From: Nocardia paucivorans NBRC 100373
Lineage (GTDB): Bacteria; Actinomycetota; Actinomycetes; Mycobacteriales; Mycobacteriaceae
Length of the DNA: 64,000 nt
Assembly: GCF_000308675.1 (NCBI RefSeq)
Contig: NZ_BAGE01000052.1
Span: 62,001-126,000, forward strand
Direction of reading: 5' to 3'
Shown: piece by piece, positions 1 to 8,440 of the stretch
Layout of the letters: the number at the start of each line of letters is the position of its first letter
How positions within the stretch are numbered: position 1 is the stretch's first letter
Notes under the pieces: generated by a model
Database searches by the model: none
Told to the model about the DNA's origin: nothing
Seen by the model: only the letters and a program-made list of their open reading frames with translations
Program-made: the position numbers and the translations under genes

Positions 1-973
1 GGGGGTCCACGCACGGAACCTGAAAAAGGTTGTTCTGCGACTACAGAAGAAGTATCCCCGGGTCGAGGTGCGGCATGTGGACCATGCCAACCCCGCGGCG
101 CAGGGCGATATCTTCTGCGACGGAAATCATTTCGGCACGGTGAACGCGGCCCTCGCGGCACTGGGCGCCGAAGAGATCGACTGGTTGCCGAGCGCCGGGT
201 GGAACGAGCCCACGACGAAAACCGAGGGAAAGGATCACGACACCGCCGAACGCATGGGAGCGTTCATCGCGTCCACCATGGAGCTGCATCAGCTGTATCT
301 CGAGCGGCTCTCGAGCGTCAAGGACGAGGGGCTCGTCCTTCCCGCGATCACCGGTGTGTTCGACACCCCGCTCATGGGTTTCCTGGAGGCCATCGCCCCG
401 GTCGTCGACCTGCTGCCCGGTCTCGGTCGGTACGCCGCGATGGCGTACGAGTTCGGTGAGGAGCGAGCGAGCCGAACAGGCACTACCCTGTCCGCCCACG
501 CGATCGCCGCACTCTACCTCTACACCTGCGAGTCCGCGTTCTACCGGGAGATCAACGCCGCGCTGCGGGACCCGGACCGGTCGAGGCTCGCCCCCTACCG
601 TCCGTATCTGCGGTTGCTGTTCTCGGCGGTGTCACGGCTTCCCGCCCGCAGCGAACCGTTGTGGCGGGGCGTATCACTGGACCTGCGCGCGCAGTACCCG
701 TTGGGTCGGACCATCACCTGGTGGGGTGTGTCCTCGTGCACGTCTCGGCCGCATGTGGCGCGGGCCTTCCTCGGCGGTCGCGGTAGGCGAACGCTTTTCG
801 AGGTGTTCCCGGCCCGGGCCGTGAGTATCCGGGATTTCTCCGCGTTCACCGGCGAAGAGGAATTCATCCTCCTGCCAGGCACTCAGCTCGTGGTGAAGGA
901 TGTCAAGGCCCAACGCGGCGGGCTGTACACCGTGAAGTTGGTCGAATCCGATCGACAGCCCCTCGTGTCCTGA
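1..973 (+). CDS. ADP-ribosyltransferase (R-S-ExE class), 5' end outside window
   Basis: The reading frame is open from base 2, so the true start lies upstream; the GTG at 68 is only the first internal candidate. The C-terminal half has the three marks of an arginine-type mono-ADP-ribosyltransferase: an Arg in EPLWRGVSL, the Ser-Thr-Ser-like block WGVSSCTSRPHVARAFL, and the catalytic ExE loop in TGEEEFILLPG. Such enzymes move ADP-ribose from NAD to an acceptor side chain, usually arginine, and are often toxins or effectors. Ahead of the domain is a mostly helical stretch (about residues 60-160 of the visible part); the first ~50 visible residues belong to an upstream domain I cannot identify. 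No signal peptide or membrane segment is visible. It converges on an ADP-ribosylglycohydrolase 245 bp away, which could reverse its product. Fold and chemistry are well supported; the target is unknown. Confidence 0.8.
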   Translation, partial: GVHARNLKKVVLRLQKKYPRVEVRHVDHANPAAQGDIFCDGNHFGTVNAALAALGAEEIDWLPSAGWNEPTTKTEGKDHDTAERMGAFIASTMELHQLYLERLSSVKDEGLVLPAITGVFDTPLMGFLEAIAPVVDLLPGLGRYAAMAYEFGEERASRTGTTLSAHAIAALYLYTCESAFYREINAALRDPDRSRLAPYRPYLRLLFSAVSRLPARSEPLWRGVSLDLRAQYPLGRTITWWGVSSCTSRPHVARAFLGGRGRRTLFEVFPARAVSIRDFSAFTGEEEFILLPGTQLVVKDVKAQRGGLYTVKLVESDRQPLVS

Positions 974-1218
974 GCTATCGGGAACTTCACATGTCGGAGT
1001 CTCCGGCTACGTCACGAACACCCCGATTTCAACGGAATGAGCGTGCCCGTGTTCGAGACCCCGCCAGAATCCACCCACCATGGTGAGGCCGGCCCGGCTG
1101 AAGCCGGTGAGCATCGCACCGATTCTCGCATGCGCGCCCCGAGACTCGCGGGGCAGCAACCGGACAGGCCGAGGCGGCCTTGTGCCACTCCACCCGCCTC
1201 GGGACCGATCGGCCGTCC

Positions 1219-2190
1219 TCACGACGCGCCGGAAAACCACCGTCGAAAACGACCGAGTCCGGAACTTTTCCGACCTGGCATATGGCGAATGTGTTCGAAC
1301 CAGTCGGGTAGTGGTTCCCGCGCGGCGAGCCAGGAGTGAGGCACCCCGGCGGCCGATCCGGATGGGCCGCCGGTGTGGGCGGCGACGATCCCACCGACGA
1401 TCGCACTGGTGGTGTCGATATCCCCGTCCGCCGCAATGCATGTGGTGATCGCGGTCGGATAGTCGTCCAGATGCGTCGCCGCGACCCATATCGTGAACGG
1501 CACCGTGTCCTGCGCGGTCACCCGGGAGCCGTTGCCGAGTTCCTTCGCGGCCTGCTCGGCGGGGGCGTCGAGCAGGGTGCGGGCACGGCGGATCAGTCGG
1601 GTCGTCTCGCCGTCGTCGAGGTGGTCGAGGACGTCGGTGACGAATTCCTCCGGCGTGGGACGGGTGCCGGTCAGGCGCGCCTGTGCGGCCCGAGCGGCCG
1701 CGAGCGCCACCGCGACCGCGCCGGCGACCCCTTCGGGATGCAGATGCGTCACCTGCGCCGAGCGAACCGCTTCGGCGGCGGCCTTTTCCGGATCGCCGGC
1801 GTAATAGGCGCCCAGTGGGGCGACCCGCATGGCCGCGCCGTTACCGCAGGAACCCTGGTTGTCGAATGCGGATCCGGCGGCCTCTCGCCAGTGCACGCCT
1901 TCCCGGATGCGACGCAGGATGGTCACTGCCGTGAAGCCGTAATCACGGTGTGACTCGAAGCGGCGGGCGAATGCGGCGGCCAGCCGATCCTGGTCGACCG
2001 CTCCGTGCCGGTGCAGTTCGGCGACCACGGTGCAGGCCATCTCGGTGTCGTCGGTCCAGCCCCACGGTCCGGCCGGGAGATCACCGGCCCGCAGGTCGGA
2101 GATCGACCGGCGCATGACGGGGAATTCCGCCCCCAGCGCGTCCCCCACCGACAGCCCATCCAGCGAATCGAGCATCAGGTCGACGTACAC
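1219..2190 (-). CDS. ADP-ribosylglycohydrolase (ARH/DraG family)
   Basis: This predicted 323-residue cytosolic enzyme should remove ADP-ribose from proteins or small molecules using two magnesium ions. The family's metal-ligand motifs are all present: SVGDALGAEF near the start, WTDDTEM around residue 45, GNGAAMRVAP in the middle, HPEG, and DGDIDTTSAIVGG near the C-terminus. Length is normal for the family. I chose the GTG at 2190; an ATG six codons on (MLDSLDG) is also possible, and the frame is open further upstream without a good start. It lies 45 bp behind prpC on the same strand, so it may be read from the prp operon. It also faces the ADP-ribosyltransferase at the left edge. A role as antidote or eraser for that enzyme is inferred from position only. 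Confidence 0.88.
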   Translation of the reverse strand: MYVDLMLDSLDGLSVGDALGAEFPVMRRSISDLRAGDLPAGPWGWTDDTEMACTVVAELHRHGAVDQDRLAAAFARRFESHRDYGFTAVTILRRIREGVHWREAAGSAFDNQGSCGNGAAMRVAPLGAYYAGDPEKAAAEAVRSAQVTHLHPEGVAGAVAVALAAARAAQARLTGTRPTPEEFVTDVLDHLDDGETTRLIRRARTLLDAPAEQAAKELGNGSRVTAQDTVPFTIWVAATHLDDYPTAITTCIAADGDIDTTSAIVGGIVAAHTGGPSGSAAGVPHSWLAAREPLPDWFEHIRHMPGRKSSGLGRFRRWFSGAS

Positions 2191-2235
2191 CGCGCCGATG
2201 GTAGCCGCGCCGAAACGGTGACACCACCGGTCCGG

Positions 2236-3378
2236 TTACCGGCCGCCGCCCGGGGCGATCACCGATCGCTGTGGTACACCGACGTATTCGCTCAACGGAC
2301 GGATCAGCGCATTGGATTCGCTCTGTTCGACGATGTGGGCGGTCCATCCGGTGACACGGCTCATGACGAAGATGGGGGTGAACGTCTCGATGGCGAAACC
2401 CAGCAGATAGTAGGCGGGACCGGTGGGGAAATCGAGGTTCGGCGCGATCCCGGTGGTCTCGGCCATGGTGCGTTCCAGGGTGTCGTACATGCGCACCCAC
2501 CGGTATCCGTCGGTGGCGGCGGCGATGTCCAGGAACGCTTTCTTCATGGTCGGCACCCGGGAGTCGCCGTTCTTGTAGACCCGGTGGCCGAAGCCCATGA
2601 TCTTCTCCTTCCGGGCCAGTTTGTCGCGTACCCACTGTTCGGCCCGTGCGGGATCGCCGATCTCGAGCATGTTCCGCATGACCGCCTCGTTCGCACCGCC
2701 GTGCAGCGGGCCCTTGAGGGCGCCGATGGCGGCGGTGACAGCGCTGTAGATATCCGACAGGGTGGAGGTGACCACTCGGGCGGCGAAGGTGGAGGCGTTG
2801 AAACTGTGTTCGGCGTAGAGGATCAACGACACCTCGAACGCTTTCACCAGCTCCGGCGCCGGCACCTTGCCGAAACACATGTTCAGGAAGTTCTCGGCAT
2901 AACCCAGGTGCGAGTGGGGCGCGATGGGGTCCAGGCCGTGGCGGCGGCGGTGATCGGCCGCGACGATGGTGGGCAGTACCGCAAACATTCGTAAGGCCTT
3001 GGCGCGGTTGGATTTCGGGGAATTGTCGTCCTCGGCCGGGTCCTCGGCGCCGAGATAGCTGATCGCGGTGCGCACCACGTCCATGGGATGGCAGTTGTCG
3101 GGTAGTTTCGCCACCAGCGACAGCAGCGACCGGTCGACCCGCCTGAAGGCGCGTTCGCGTTGACAGAAGCGTTCCAGTTCGGCGTGACCGGGCAGCTCGC
3201 CGTACCAGAGCAGGTAGGCCACCTGTTCGAAGGAGCAGTGCGCGGCCAGGTCCTGGACGGGATATCCCCGATAGGTGAGGGAATTGGTTTCGGGCACCAC
3301 CTTCGAGATCGCGGTGGTGTCGACGACGACACCCGCCAACCCCTTGCGGATGGTCGGGAGCGCGGTCTCCGTCATCAC
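2236..3378 (-). CDS. prpC: 2-methylcitrate synthase / citrate synthase
   Basis: PrpC condenses propionyl-CoA with oxaloacetate to 2-methylcitrate, the first step of the methylcitrate cycle for propionate from odd-chain lipids, cholesterol and branched amino acids. The 380-residue protein has the citrate-synthase catalytic set: His in YAEHSFNAS, His in MGFGHRVYKNGD, and Asp in APNLDFPTGPAYY. The start is GTG at 3378 or ATG at 3375; both overlap the prpB stop, so translation is probably coupled. It is the third gene of prpD-prpB-prpC. Sequence alone does not exclude some citrate synthase activity, but the operon makes methylcitrate synthase the better call. Confidence 0.93.
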   Translation of the reverse strand: MMTETALPTIRKGLAGVVVDTTAISKVVPETNSLTYRGYPVQDLAAHCSFEQVAYLLWYGELPGHAELERFCQRERAFRRVDRSLLSLVAKLPDNCHPMDVVRTAISYLGAEDPAEDDNSPKSNRAKALRMFAVLPTIVAADHRRRHGLDPIAPHSHLGYAENFLNMCFGKVPAPELVKAFEVSLILYAEHSFNASTFAARVVTSTLSDIYSAVTAAIGALKGPLHGGANEAVMRNMLEIGDPARAEQWVRDKLARKEKIMGFGHRVYKNGDSRVPTMKKAFLDIAAATDGYRWVRMYDTLERTMAETTGIAPNLDFPTGPAYYLLGFAIETFTPIFVMSRVTGWTAHIVEQSESNALIRPLSEYVGVPQRSVIAPGGGR

Positions 3379-4289
3379 TGGTTCCTTCCCAGGGTGAAAT
3401 CGAAGATTTCGGAATCGAATTCGTTGTAGCGCTCGTACCGCAGCAGCTCGTAGAGGCGGCTTCGGCGTTGCATGCGGTCCAGCAGCCCCGCCTGGGTGCC
3501 CTGTTCGAAGATCTCGCGCAGGCCCGCTTCCGTGGCGAACATCGCCAACCGCAGGGTGGACACGGGATAGATCACGGCGTTGTAGCCGATGGATTCCAAG
3601 GTCGCGGCCGGGATCAGCTCCGATTTGCCGAACTCGGTCATATTCGCCAGCAGTGGGGTCGATACCGCGGACCGGAATTTCTCGAACTCCGCAGGTGTGC
3701 GCAGGGCCTCGGTGAAGATCAGGTCCGCGCCCGCGTCGGCGTAGGCCTTCGCCCGCTCGATCGCCGCATCGATACCTTCGATGCCGGCGGCGTCGGTTCG
3801 CGCGCAGATCACGAAATTCGGGTCGCGGCGGGCCGAAACGGCGGCCGCCAGGCGACGCACCATCTCGGTGGTGGGTACCACGGCCTTACCGTCCAGGTGA
3901 CCGCACCGTTTGGGGTTCACCTGATCCTCGAGATGGCAGCCGGCGATTCCGGCGTCCTCGAGCACGGTGACCGTGCGCGCGGCGTTCATCGGTTCGCCGA
4001 AACCGGTGTCGGCGTCGATGAGCACCGGAAGGTCGGTGACCCGCGCGATCCGGTGACCGCGTTCGGATACCTCGGTCAGCGTGGTCAGCCCGATATCCGG
4101 TAATCCGAGGTCGGCGGACAGGACCGCGCCGGAGACATAGACGCCCTCGAATCCGATCTCCTCGATCAGCATGGCAACCAGCGGGTTGAACGCGCCCGGG
4201 AAGCGTTGGATGCGGCCGGATTCCAGGCCGGCGCGGAAGGCGGCGCGCTTGTCCGCCGCCGATGTGGATGCCGCGAGCAGACCGGTCAT
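3375..4289 (-). CDS. prpB: 2-methylisocitrate lyase
   Basis: PrpB splits 2-methylisocitrate into pyruvate and succinate, the last step of the methylcitrate cycle. The 304-residue protein belongs to the isocitrate lyase/PEP mutase superfamily. It shows the active-site loop NPKRCGHLDGK, the metal-binding DADTGFGEP, and CHLEDQ, all characteristic of this lyase. The frame is open to 4361, but ATG 4289 is preferred because it overlaps the prpD stop as ATGA and gives the family-like start MTGLLAAST. The stop overlaps the prpC start. The tight overlaps show one cotranscribed, translationally coupled operon. Confidence 0.93.
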   Translation of the reverse strand: MTGLLAASTSAADKRAAFRAGLESGRIQRFPGAFNPLVAMLIEEIGFEGVYVSGAVLSADLGLPDIGLTTLTEVSERGHRIARVTDLPVLIDADTGFGEPMNAARTVTVLEDAGIAGCHLEDQVNPKRCGHLDGKAVVPTTEMVRRLAAAVSARRDPNFVICARTDAAGIEGIDAAIERAKAYADAGADLIFTEALRTPAEFEKFRSAVSTPLLANMTEFGKSELIPAATLESIGYNAVIYPVSTLRLAMFATEAGLREIFEQGTQAGLLDRMQRRSRLYELLRYERYNEFDSEIFDFTLGRNQ

Positions 4290-5791
4290 CGGAACAGCCC
4301 TTTCGGGGTGTGAGGCGAGCGAGCGAGCACATCCGGCGAGACGGTGAGGTTCAGCTCGCACAGCTCGTCGGGTGTCAGATCGGCCGTGCGCTGCGCGACC
4401 TCCAGGAACCGGTCCTGCTCGGAGAGGTCGACGACCCCGTCGGCCAGGGTGCGGAACTTCGCGATGTACTGCTCGCGGGCGAAGGGTCGGGCGCCCAGGG
4501 GATGCGCGTCGGCGACCGCAAGTTCGTCGACGATCACCTCACCGCTTTTCAGGGTGACCTCGGCGCGCGCCCCGAACGCCTTGTCGTTCGGGTCGACGGA
4601 GTGATAGCGGCGGGTCCATTCCGGGTCCTCGGCGGTGGAGATCTTGCGCCACAACTCCACCGTGTCCGGGCGCCGGGCCCGCTCCGGTGCGTAGGAACGC
4701 TCGTGATGCCAGGTGCCGTCCTGGAGGGCGACGGCGAAGATATAAGGGACCGAGTGGTCCAGGGTCTCCCGCGAGGCCATGGGATCGAATTTCTGCGGGT
4801 CGTTGGATCCGGTGCCGATCACCACATGCGTGTGATGGCTGGTGTGCAGAACGATCGAGGCGACCTGGTCGAGGTCGCCGATCCGGTCGCGGAGTCGGCG
4901 GGCCAGATCGATGGGGGCCTGGCTCTGGTATTCCGCCGAATGTTCCTTGGTGTAGGTGTCCAGAATGGCGCGTTTGGCCTCTCCGGGGCCGGGCAGCGGC
5001 ACCGAGTACTCGGCTTCCGGCCCGCCGAGCAACCAGGCGATCACCCCGTCCTCGCCTTCCCAGATCGGCGCCGGCGCGCCTTCACCGCGCATTGTCCGGT
5101 CGACGGCCTCCACCGCCATCTTCCCGGCGAACGCCGGGGCGTAGGCCTTCCAGCTCGAGATCTCGCCCTTGCGGGATTGACGGGTGGCGGTGGTGGTGTG
5201 CAGGGCCTGGCCGATGGCCTGATAGATGGTTTCGGTGTCGAGGCCGAGCAGTGTGCCGATACCGGCGGCGGCCGACGGCCCGAGGTGGGCCACATGGTCG
5301 ATCTTGTGTTCGTGCAGGCAGATCGCGCGTACCAGGTCGACCTGGATCTCGTACCCGGTGGCCAGGCCCCGGATCAGCTCGTGTCCGGATCGGCCCGTGT
5401 GTTGGGCGACCGCCAGGATGGGCGGGATGTTGTCCCCCGGATGTGAGTATTCCGCCGCCAGGAAGGTGTCGTGGAAGTCCAGTTCCCGTACTGCGACCCC
5501 ATTGGCCCAGGCCGCCCACTCCGGGGAGAAGCGACCTTCCACCCCGAATACGGTCGCTCCCGGCCGATACGGGTGAGCCATTGCCTGGGCGCGGGCATTG
5601 GCGACGGGGCGGCGGGTCAGTGCCGCCGCGGCGACGGCCGCATTGTCGATGATCCGGTTGACGATCATCTCCTCGGTCTCCAGGGGCACCTCGACCGAGT
5701 CGGTCGCCACCTCCGCGATCCGCCACGCCAAATGCTGCTCGCGCGGGAAGTGTTCCGCCGAACGATGGGTTCGGACGAGATGATTTTTCAC
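4286..5791 (-). CDS. prpD: 2-methylcitrate dehydratase
   Basis: PrpD dehydrates 2-methylcitrate to 2-methyl-cis-aconitate. The 501-residue protein is a full-length MmgE/PrpD-family member with an N-terminal helical domain (for example RELDFHDTFLAAEYSHPGDN near residue 105) and a C-terminal lid domain. The start is GTG 5791 rather than the upstream ATG 5836: a GGAGG sits eight bases before it, and the resulting start (KNHLVRTHRSAEHFP) matches actinobacterial PrpD. It is first in prpDBC and divergent from prpR, with a 148-bp control region between. Expression is expected to be induced by propionyl-CoA-type metabolites through PrpR. Confidence 0.94.
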   Translation of the reverse strand: MKNHLVRTHRSAEHFPREQHLAWRIAEVATDSVEVPLETEEMIVNRIIDNAAVAAAALTRRPVANARAQAMAHPYRPGATVFGVEGRFSPEWAAWANGVAVRELDFHDTFLAAEYSHPGDNIPPILAVAQHTGRSGHELIRGLATGYEIQVDLVRAICLHEHKIDHVAHLGPSAAAGIGTLLGLDTETIYQAIGQALHTTTATRQSRKGEISSWKAYAPAFAGKMAVEAVDRTMRGEGAPAPIWEGEDGVIAWLLGGPEAEYSVPLPGPGEAKRAILDTYTKEHSAEYQSQAPIDLARRLRDRIGDLDQVASIVLHTSHHTHVVIGTGSNDPQKFDPMASRETLDHSVPYIFAVALQDGTWHHERSYAPERARRPDTVELWRKISTAEDPEWTRRYHSVDPNDKAFGARAEVTLKSGEVIVDELAVADAHPLGARPFAREQYIAKFRTLADGVVDLSEQDRFLEVAQRTADLTPDELCELNLTVSPDVLARSPHTPKGLFR

Positions 5792-5939
5792 GTTCCGGTC
5801 CTCCGACAGTTGTTGCGAATTTCGCTTCATTCGCACGCTAATCGCGAGAAGATTCGACCGGAATACCTCACAATTGCCTAATTTTGCGGAAACAGGACCT
5901 TGAGTTTGTAAAAGTTGCGGAAATGGTGCGTGCTAGGTT
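5792..5939. promoter_or_regulatory. prpD-prpR divergent control region with repeated TTGCGGAAA boxes
   Basis: This AT-richer spacer separates prpD and prpR. The nonamer TTGCGGAAA occurs twice in the same orientation, at 5884-5892 (within TTTTGCGGAAA) and 5915-5923, 31 bp or about three helical turns apart. TTTGTAAA lies between them at 5905-5912. The boxes resemble the TTTGCAAA-like sites known for mycobacterial and corynebacterial RamB/PrpR regulators, so I propose them as PrpR sites. A TAGGTT hexamer at 5934-5939 abuts the prpR start, so a leaderless mRNA is possible. Confidence 0.55.
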
Positions 5940-7364
5940 GTGGACGTGCGGAAGATGTATGCCGGCGGGCGGTTGCGCGGTCTGCGCGAACGACACGGAC
6001 TCTCCCAATCGGCCATGGCGAAAGCGCTCGGGCTCTCGGTCAGCTACGTCAACCAGCTGGAGCACGACCAACGTCCCCTCACCGTCCCGGTGCTGATGCG
6101 TCTCAACGAGGCCTTCGATCTCGATATGGGGTTTTTCGCCACCGATGCCGACGCCCGGCTGTTGGCCGACCTGCAGGAGGTCTTCGTCGAGGACCCCGAC
6201 GGCGCCGGTCTCACCACCGGCGAACTCAACGAGCTCGTCTCCCGTGTGCCCACGGCCGCGCGCGTGCTGATCGGTCTGCATCGGCGGCTGCGCGGCGCCA
6301 CCGAACAACTGGAACGCCTTTCCGCCGAAATCGAGACACCCACGACCGATACCGGCATCACCATGCCGTACGAGGATGTGCGGGACTATTTCTACGACCA
6401 CCGCAACCATATTCCGGAATTGGATATCGCGGCCGAGGAGCTCTTCGACCGCAATCGCCTCACCCTCGGCGGACTCGATCTGCAATTGGCCCGGTTGCTG
6501 CGTGAGCAGCACGGTATAGCGGTGCGCATCCGCACCGACGATCCGAATCGCCCCGGACCCAAACGGATTTTCGACCCCGCCGATCGGATCATCACCCTCG
6601 CCCGCCGGCTCTCTCCCGGCCAACGCGCCTTCCAACTCGCCACCCAGCTCGCCTTCCTCGCCCAGGGCGACACCCTGGACGATCTGTTGGCGCGCGCCGA
6701 TTCGCTACCCGCCGAATCCCGAGGACTGCTGCGGATCGGGCTGGCCAACTATTTCGCCGGCGCGCTGGTGCTGCCGTATCGACGGTTCCTCGCCGCCGCC
6801 GAGAATCTGCGCTACGACATCGACCTGCTCTCGGCGCAGTTCGAGGTGGGCTTCGAAACGGTGTGCCACCGATTGTCCACCCTGCAACGCCCCGGCAGTC
6901 GGGGGGTTCCGTTCTTCTTCGTTCGCACCGACCGGGCGGGCAATATCTCCAAACGCCAGTCCGCCACCGCCTTCCACTTCTCGCGGGTCGGCGGCAGCTG
7001 CCCCCTGTGGGTGGTGCACGATGCCTTCGCCACCCCCGGTCGTATCCGCACCCAGATCGCCGAGATGCCCGACGGCCGGCGCTACCTCTGGTTGGCCCGC
7101 ACCACCGGCGAAAGCGCTCCCGGTTATCTCACGCCCACCCGCGAGTTCGCCGTCGGTCTCGGCTGCGATATCGCCTACGCCGACAAGCTGGTGTATTCCC
7201 ACGGCCTGCCGGTGGACGATCCCGGTGCCGCGGTTCCCATCGGTCCCGGCTGCAAGGTGTGCGAACGCATCGACTGCGCGCAACGCGCGTTCCCCCAGTT
7301 GGGTCGACCGGTTCGGGTGGACCCGGACCGGTCGGCACCGGTCCCCTACACACCGCTCGCCTGA
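5940..7364 (+). CDS. prpR: PrpR/RamB-type XRE-family regulator of propionate catabolism
   Basis: This 474-residue regulator has an N-terminal helix-turn-helix (about residues 10-65, with LSQSAMAKALGLSVSYVNQLEHDQR), a central domain of the IrrE/short-chain fatty-acyl regulator type, and a C-terminal cysteine-bearing domain (GGSCP, then GPGCKVCERIDCAQRAFP). In Mycobacterium tuberculosis PrpR this architecture senses acyl-CoA and carries an iron-sulfur cluster; conserved cysteines here suggest the same. It is divergent from prpDBC. The start is GTG 5940, with GTG 5946 and ATG 5955 as alternatives; no strong ribosome site precedes any of them. It should activate prpDBC and probably control itself. 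Confidence 0.9.
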   Translation: MDVRKMYAGGRLRGLRERHGLSQSAMAKALGLSVSYVNQLEHDQRPLTVPVLMRLNEAFDLDMGFFATDADARLLADLQEVFVEDPDGAGLTTGELNELVSRVPTAARVLIGLHRRLRGATEQLERLSAEIETPTTDTGITMPYEDVRDYFYDHRNHIPELDIAAEELFDRNRLTLGGLDLQLARLLREQHGIAVRIRTDDPNRPGPKRIFDPADRIITLARRLSPGQRAFQLATQLAFLAQGDTLDDLLARADSLPAESRGLLRIGLANYFAGALVLPYRRFLAAAENLRYDIDLLSAQFEVGFETVCHRLSTLQRPGSRGVPFFFVRTDRAGNISKRQSATAFHFSRVGGSCPLWVVHDAFATPGRIRTQIAEMPDGRRYLWLARTTGESAPGYLTPTREFAVGLGCDIAYADKLVYSHGLPVDDPGAAVPIGPGCKVCERIDCAQRAFPQLGRPVRVDPDRSAPVPYTPLA

Positions 7365-7378
7365 GCGATCGGACCGGA

Positions 7379-8286
7379 TCAGAACGGACGCTGGGTACGG
7401 ATGATCTCGGCGAGGTAGGCGTAGTCGTCGGCACGGGCGGTAGAGGTGCGGAACACCAGGCCGAGGGTGCGTCCGGGCGCGGGGGCGGCGAAACGCGCGG
7501 TTTCGAGGGCGCCGCCCGTGGTTTCGGCCGCGACCGCCATCTCGGGGATCAGGGTGACGCCGAGTCCACCGGCGACGCACTGCACCACGGTCGACAGCGA
7601 GGCGGCACGGGTATCGCCGACCGCGCCCGGGTGGATATCCGCGGAGCGGCACAGTTCCAGGGTCTGGGCGCGGAGGCAGTGCCCCTCGTCCAGGAGCAGC
7701 ATCGGTAGCGTGTTCAAAGCGCTCGGTTCGATATCGGTGCGGCCGGCGAGCTCGTGACCGGCGGGGACGACCAGTACGAATTCCTCGGTGTAGAGCGGAA
7801 TCTCGGCCAGACCCGACGATTCGGTGGGCAAGGCGAGCACCGCGACATCGAGCACTCCCGCGCGCAGTTCGTCCAGCAGGCGGGCGGTTTTGTCCTCGAC
7901 GATCTGCGGGGTCAGCGCGGGAAGTTTGCGTGTAGGGTGGGCAACAGCGACGGAAGGATGTACGGGGCGACGGTTGGGATGATTCCCATCCGGAGCACGC
8001 CGCCGAGGGTGTCACCGGTGGCCGAGGCCAGGAATCGGTCCGCCGCTTCCAGCGTGGCAGTCGCCGCGGGCAGCAGCCGCGCACCCGCCGCGGTCACCAA
8101 TACCCGCCGGGTGCTGCGCTCGATCAGTTGCAAACCGAGGCCGTTTTCCAATGCGGCCAGCGCCTGCGATAGTGTGGGCTGACTCACATCGAGACGAGCC
8201 GCCGCCGTGCCGAAGTGCCGGTATTCGGCGACGGCAACGAAGGCACGCAGCTGTGAGAGGGTCGGCTGATAAGACTGATCGGGCAT
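7379..8286 (-). pseudogene. oxyR: oxyR, LysR-family peroxide regulator, frameshifted
   Basis: Two minus-strand pieces together make one OxyR. Piece 1 (8286 down to 7912) has the LysR helix-turn-helix (FGTAAARLDVSQPTLSQALA) and ends in TLHANFPR then TGA. Piece 2 resumes one frame over with LTPQIVEDKTARLLDELRAG and runs to 7379, covering the effector domain with the redox-type cysteine in DEGHCLRAQTLELC. The junction, reading CCGCGCTGACC on the coding strand near 7912-7922, needs one extra base to restore the frame. Start ATG 8286 gives the typical MPDQSYQPTLSQLRAF. It is divergent from ahpC, its expected target. It is either a real null allele or a one-base sequencing error in a GC run. If real, only the DNA-binding half would be made. 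Confidence 0.85.
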
Positions 8287-8440
8287 ACCTATTAGTGTAG
8301 TGCAGCTAATCACCTTTGCCTTTTGGCGATTCTTCGGCAATATCTAGGTAGAACTATCCAGGCAGAACTTCCCCACCGGCCGGTCACCGACCGCGTCGGT
8401 ACCACCGAAACAGACAACGGACAACGAAGGAGATTCGGGC
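8287..8440. promoter_or_regulatory. oxyR-ahpC divergent promoter region
   Basis: The 154-bp spacer carries a LysR-type dyad, ATTAG at 8291-8295 and CTAAT at 8306-8310, five bases upstream of the oxyR start codon. A second AT-richer patch near 8340-8356 (TATCTAGGTAGAACTATCC) contains a small dyad and is a likely ahpC core promoter. A good ribosome site, GAAGGAG at 8426-8432, precedes the ahpC ATG. In relatives OxyR controls ahpC from this spacer; assignment of the dyad to OxyR is inferred. Confidence 0.5.

Noticed and set aside
1166..1180. Hairpin AGGCC-GAGGC-GGCCT between the ADP-ribosyltransferase and hydrolase genes
   Set aside because: A five-base stem is too short to separate from chance in GC-rich DNA.
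2005..2994. 329-codon plus-strand frame over the ADP-ribosylglycohydrolase and prpC genes
   Set aside because: It is antisense to two clear genes, is rich in His, Gly and Arg as GC-skewed shadows are, and shows no motif.
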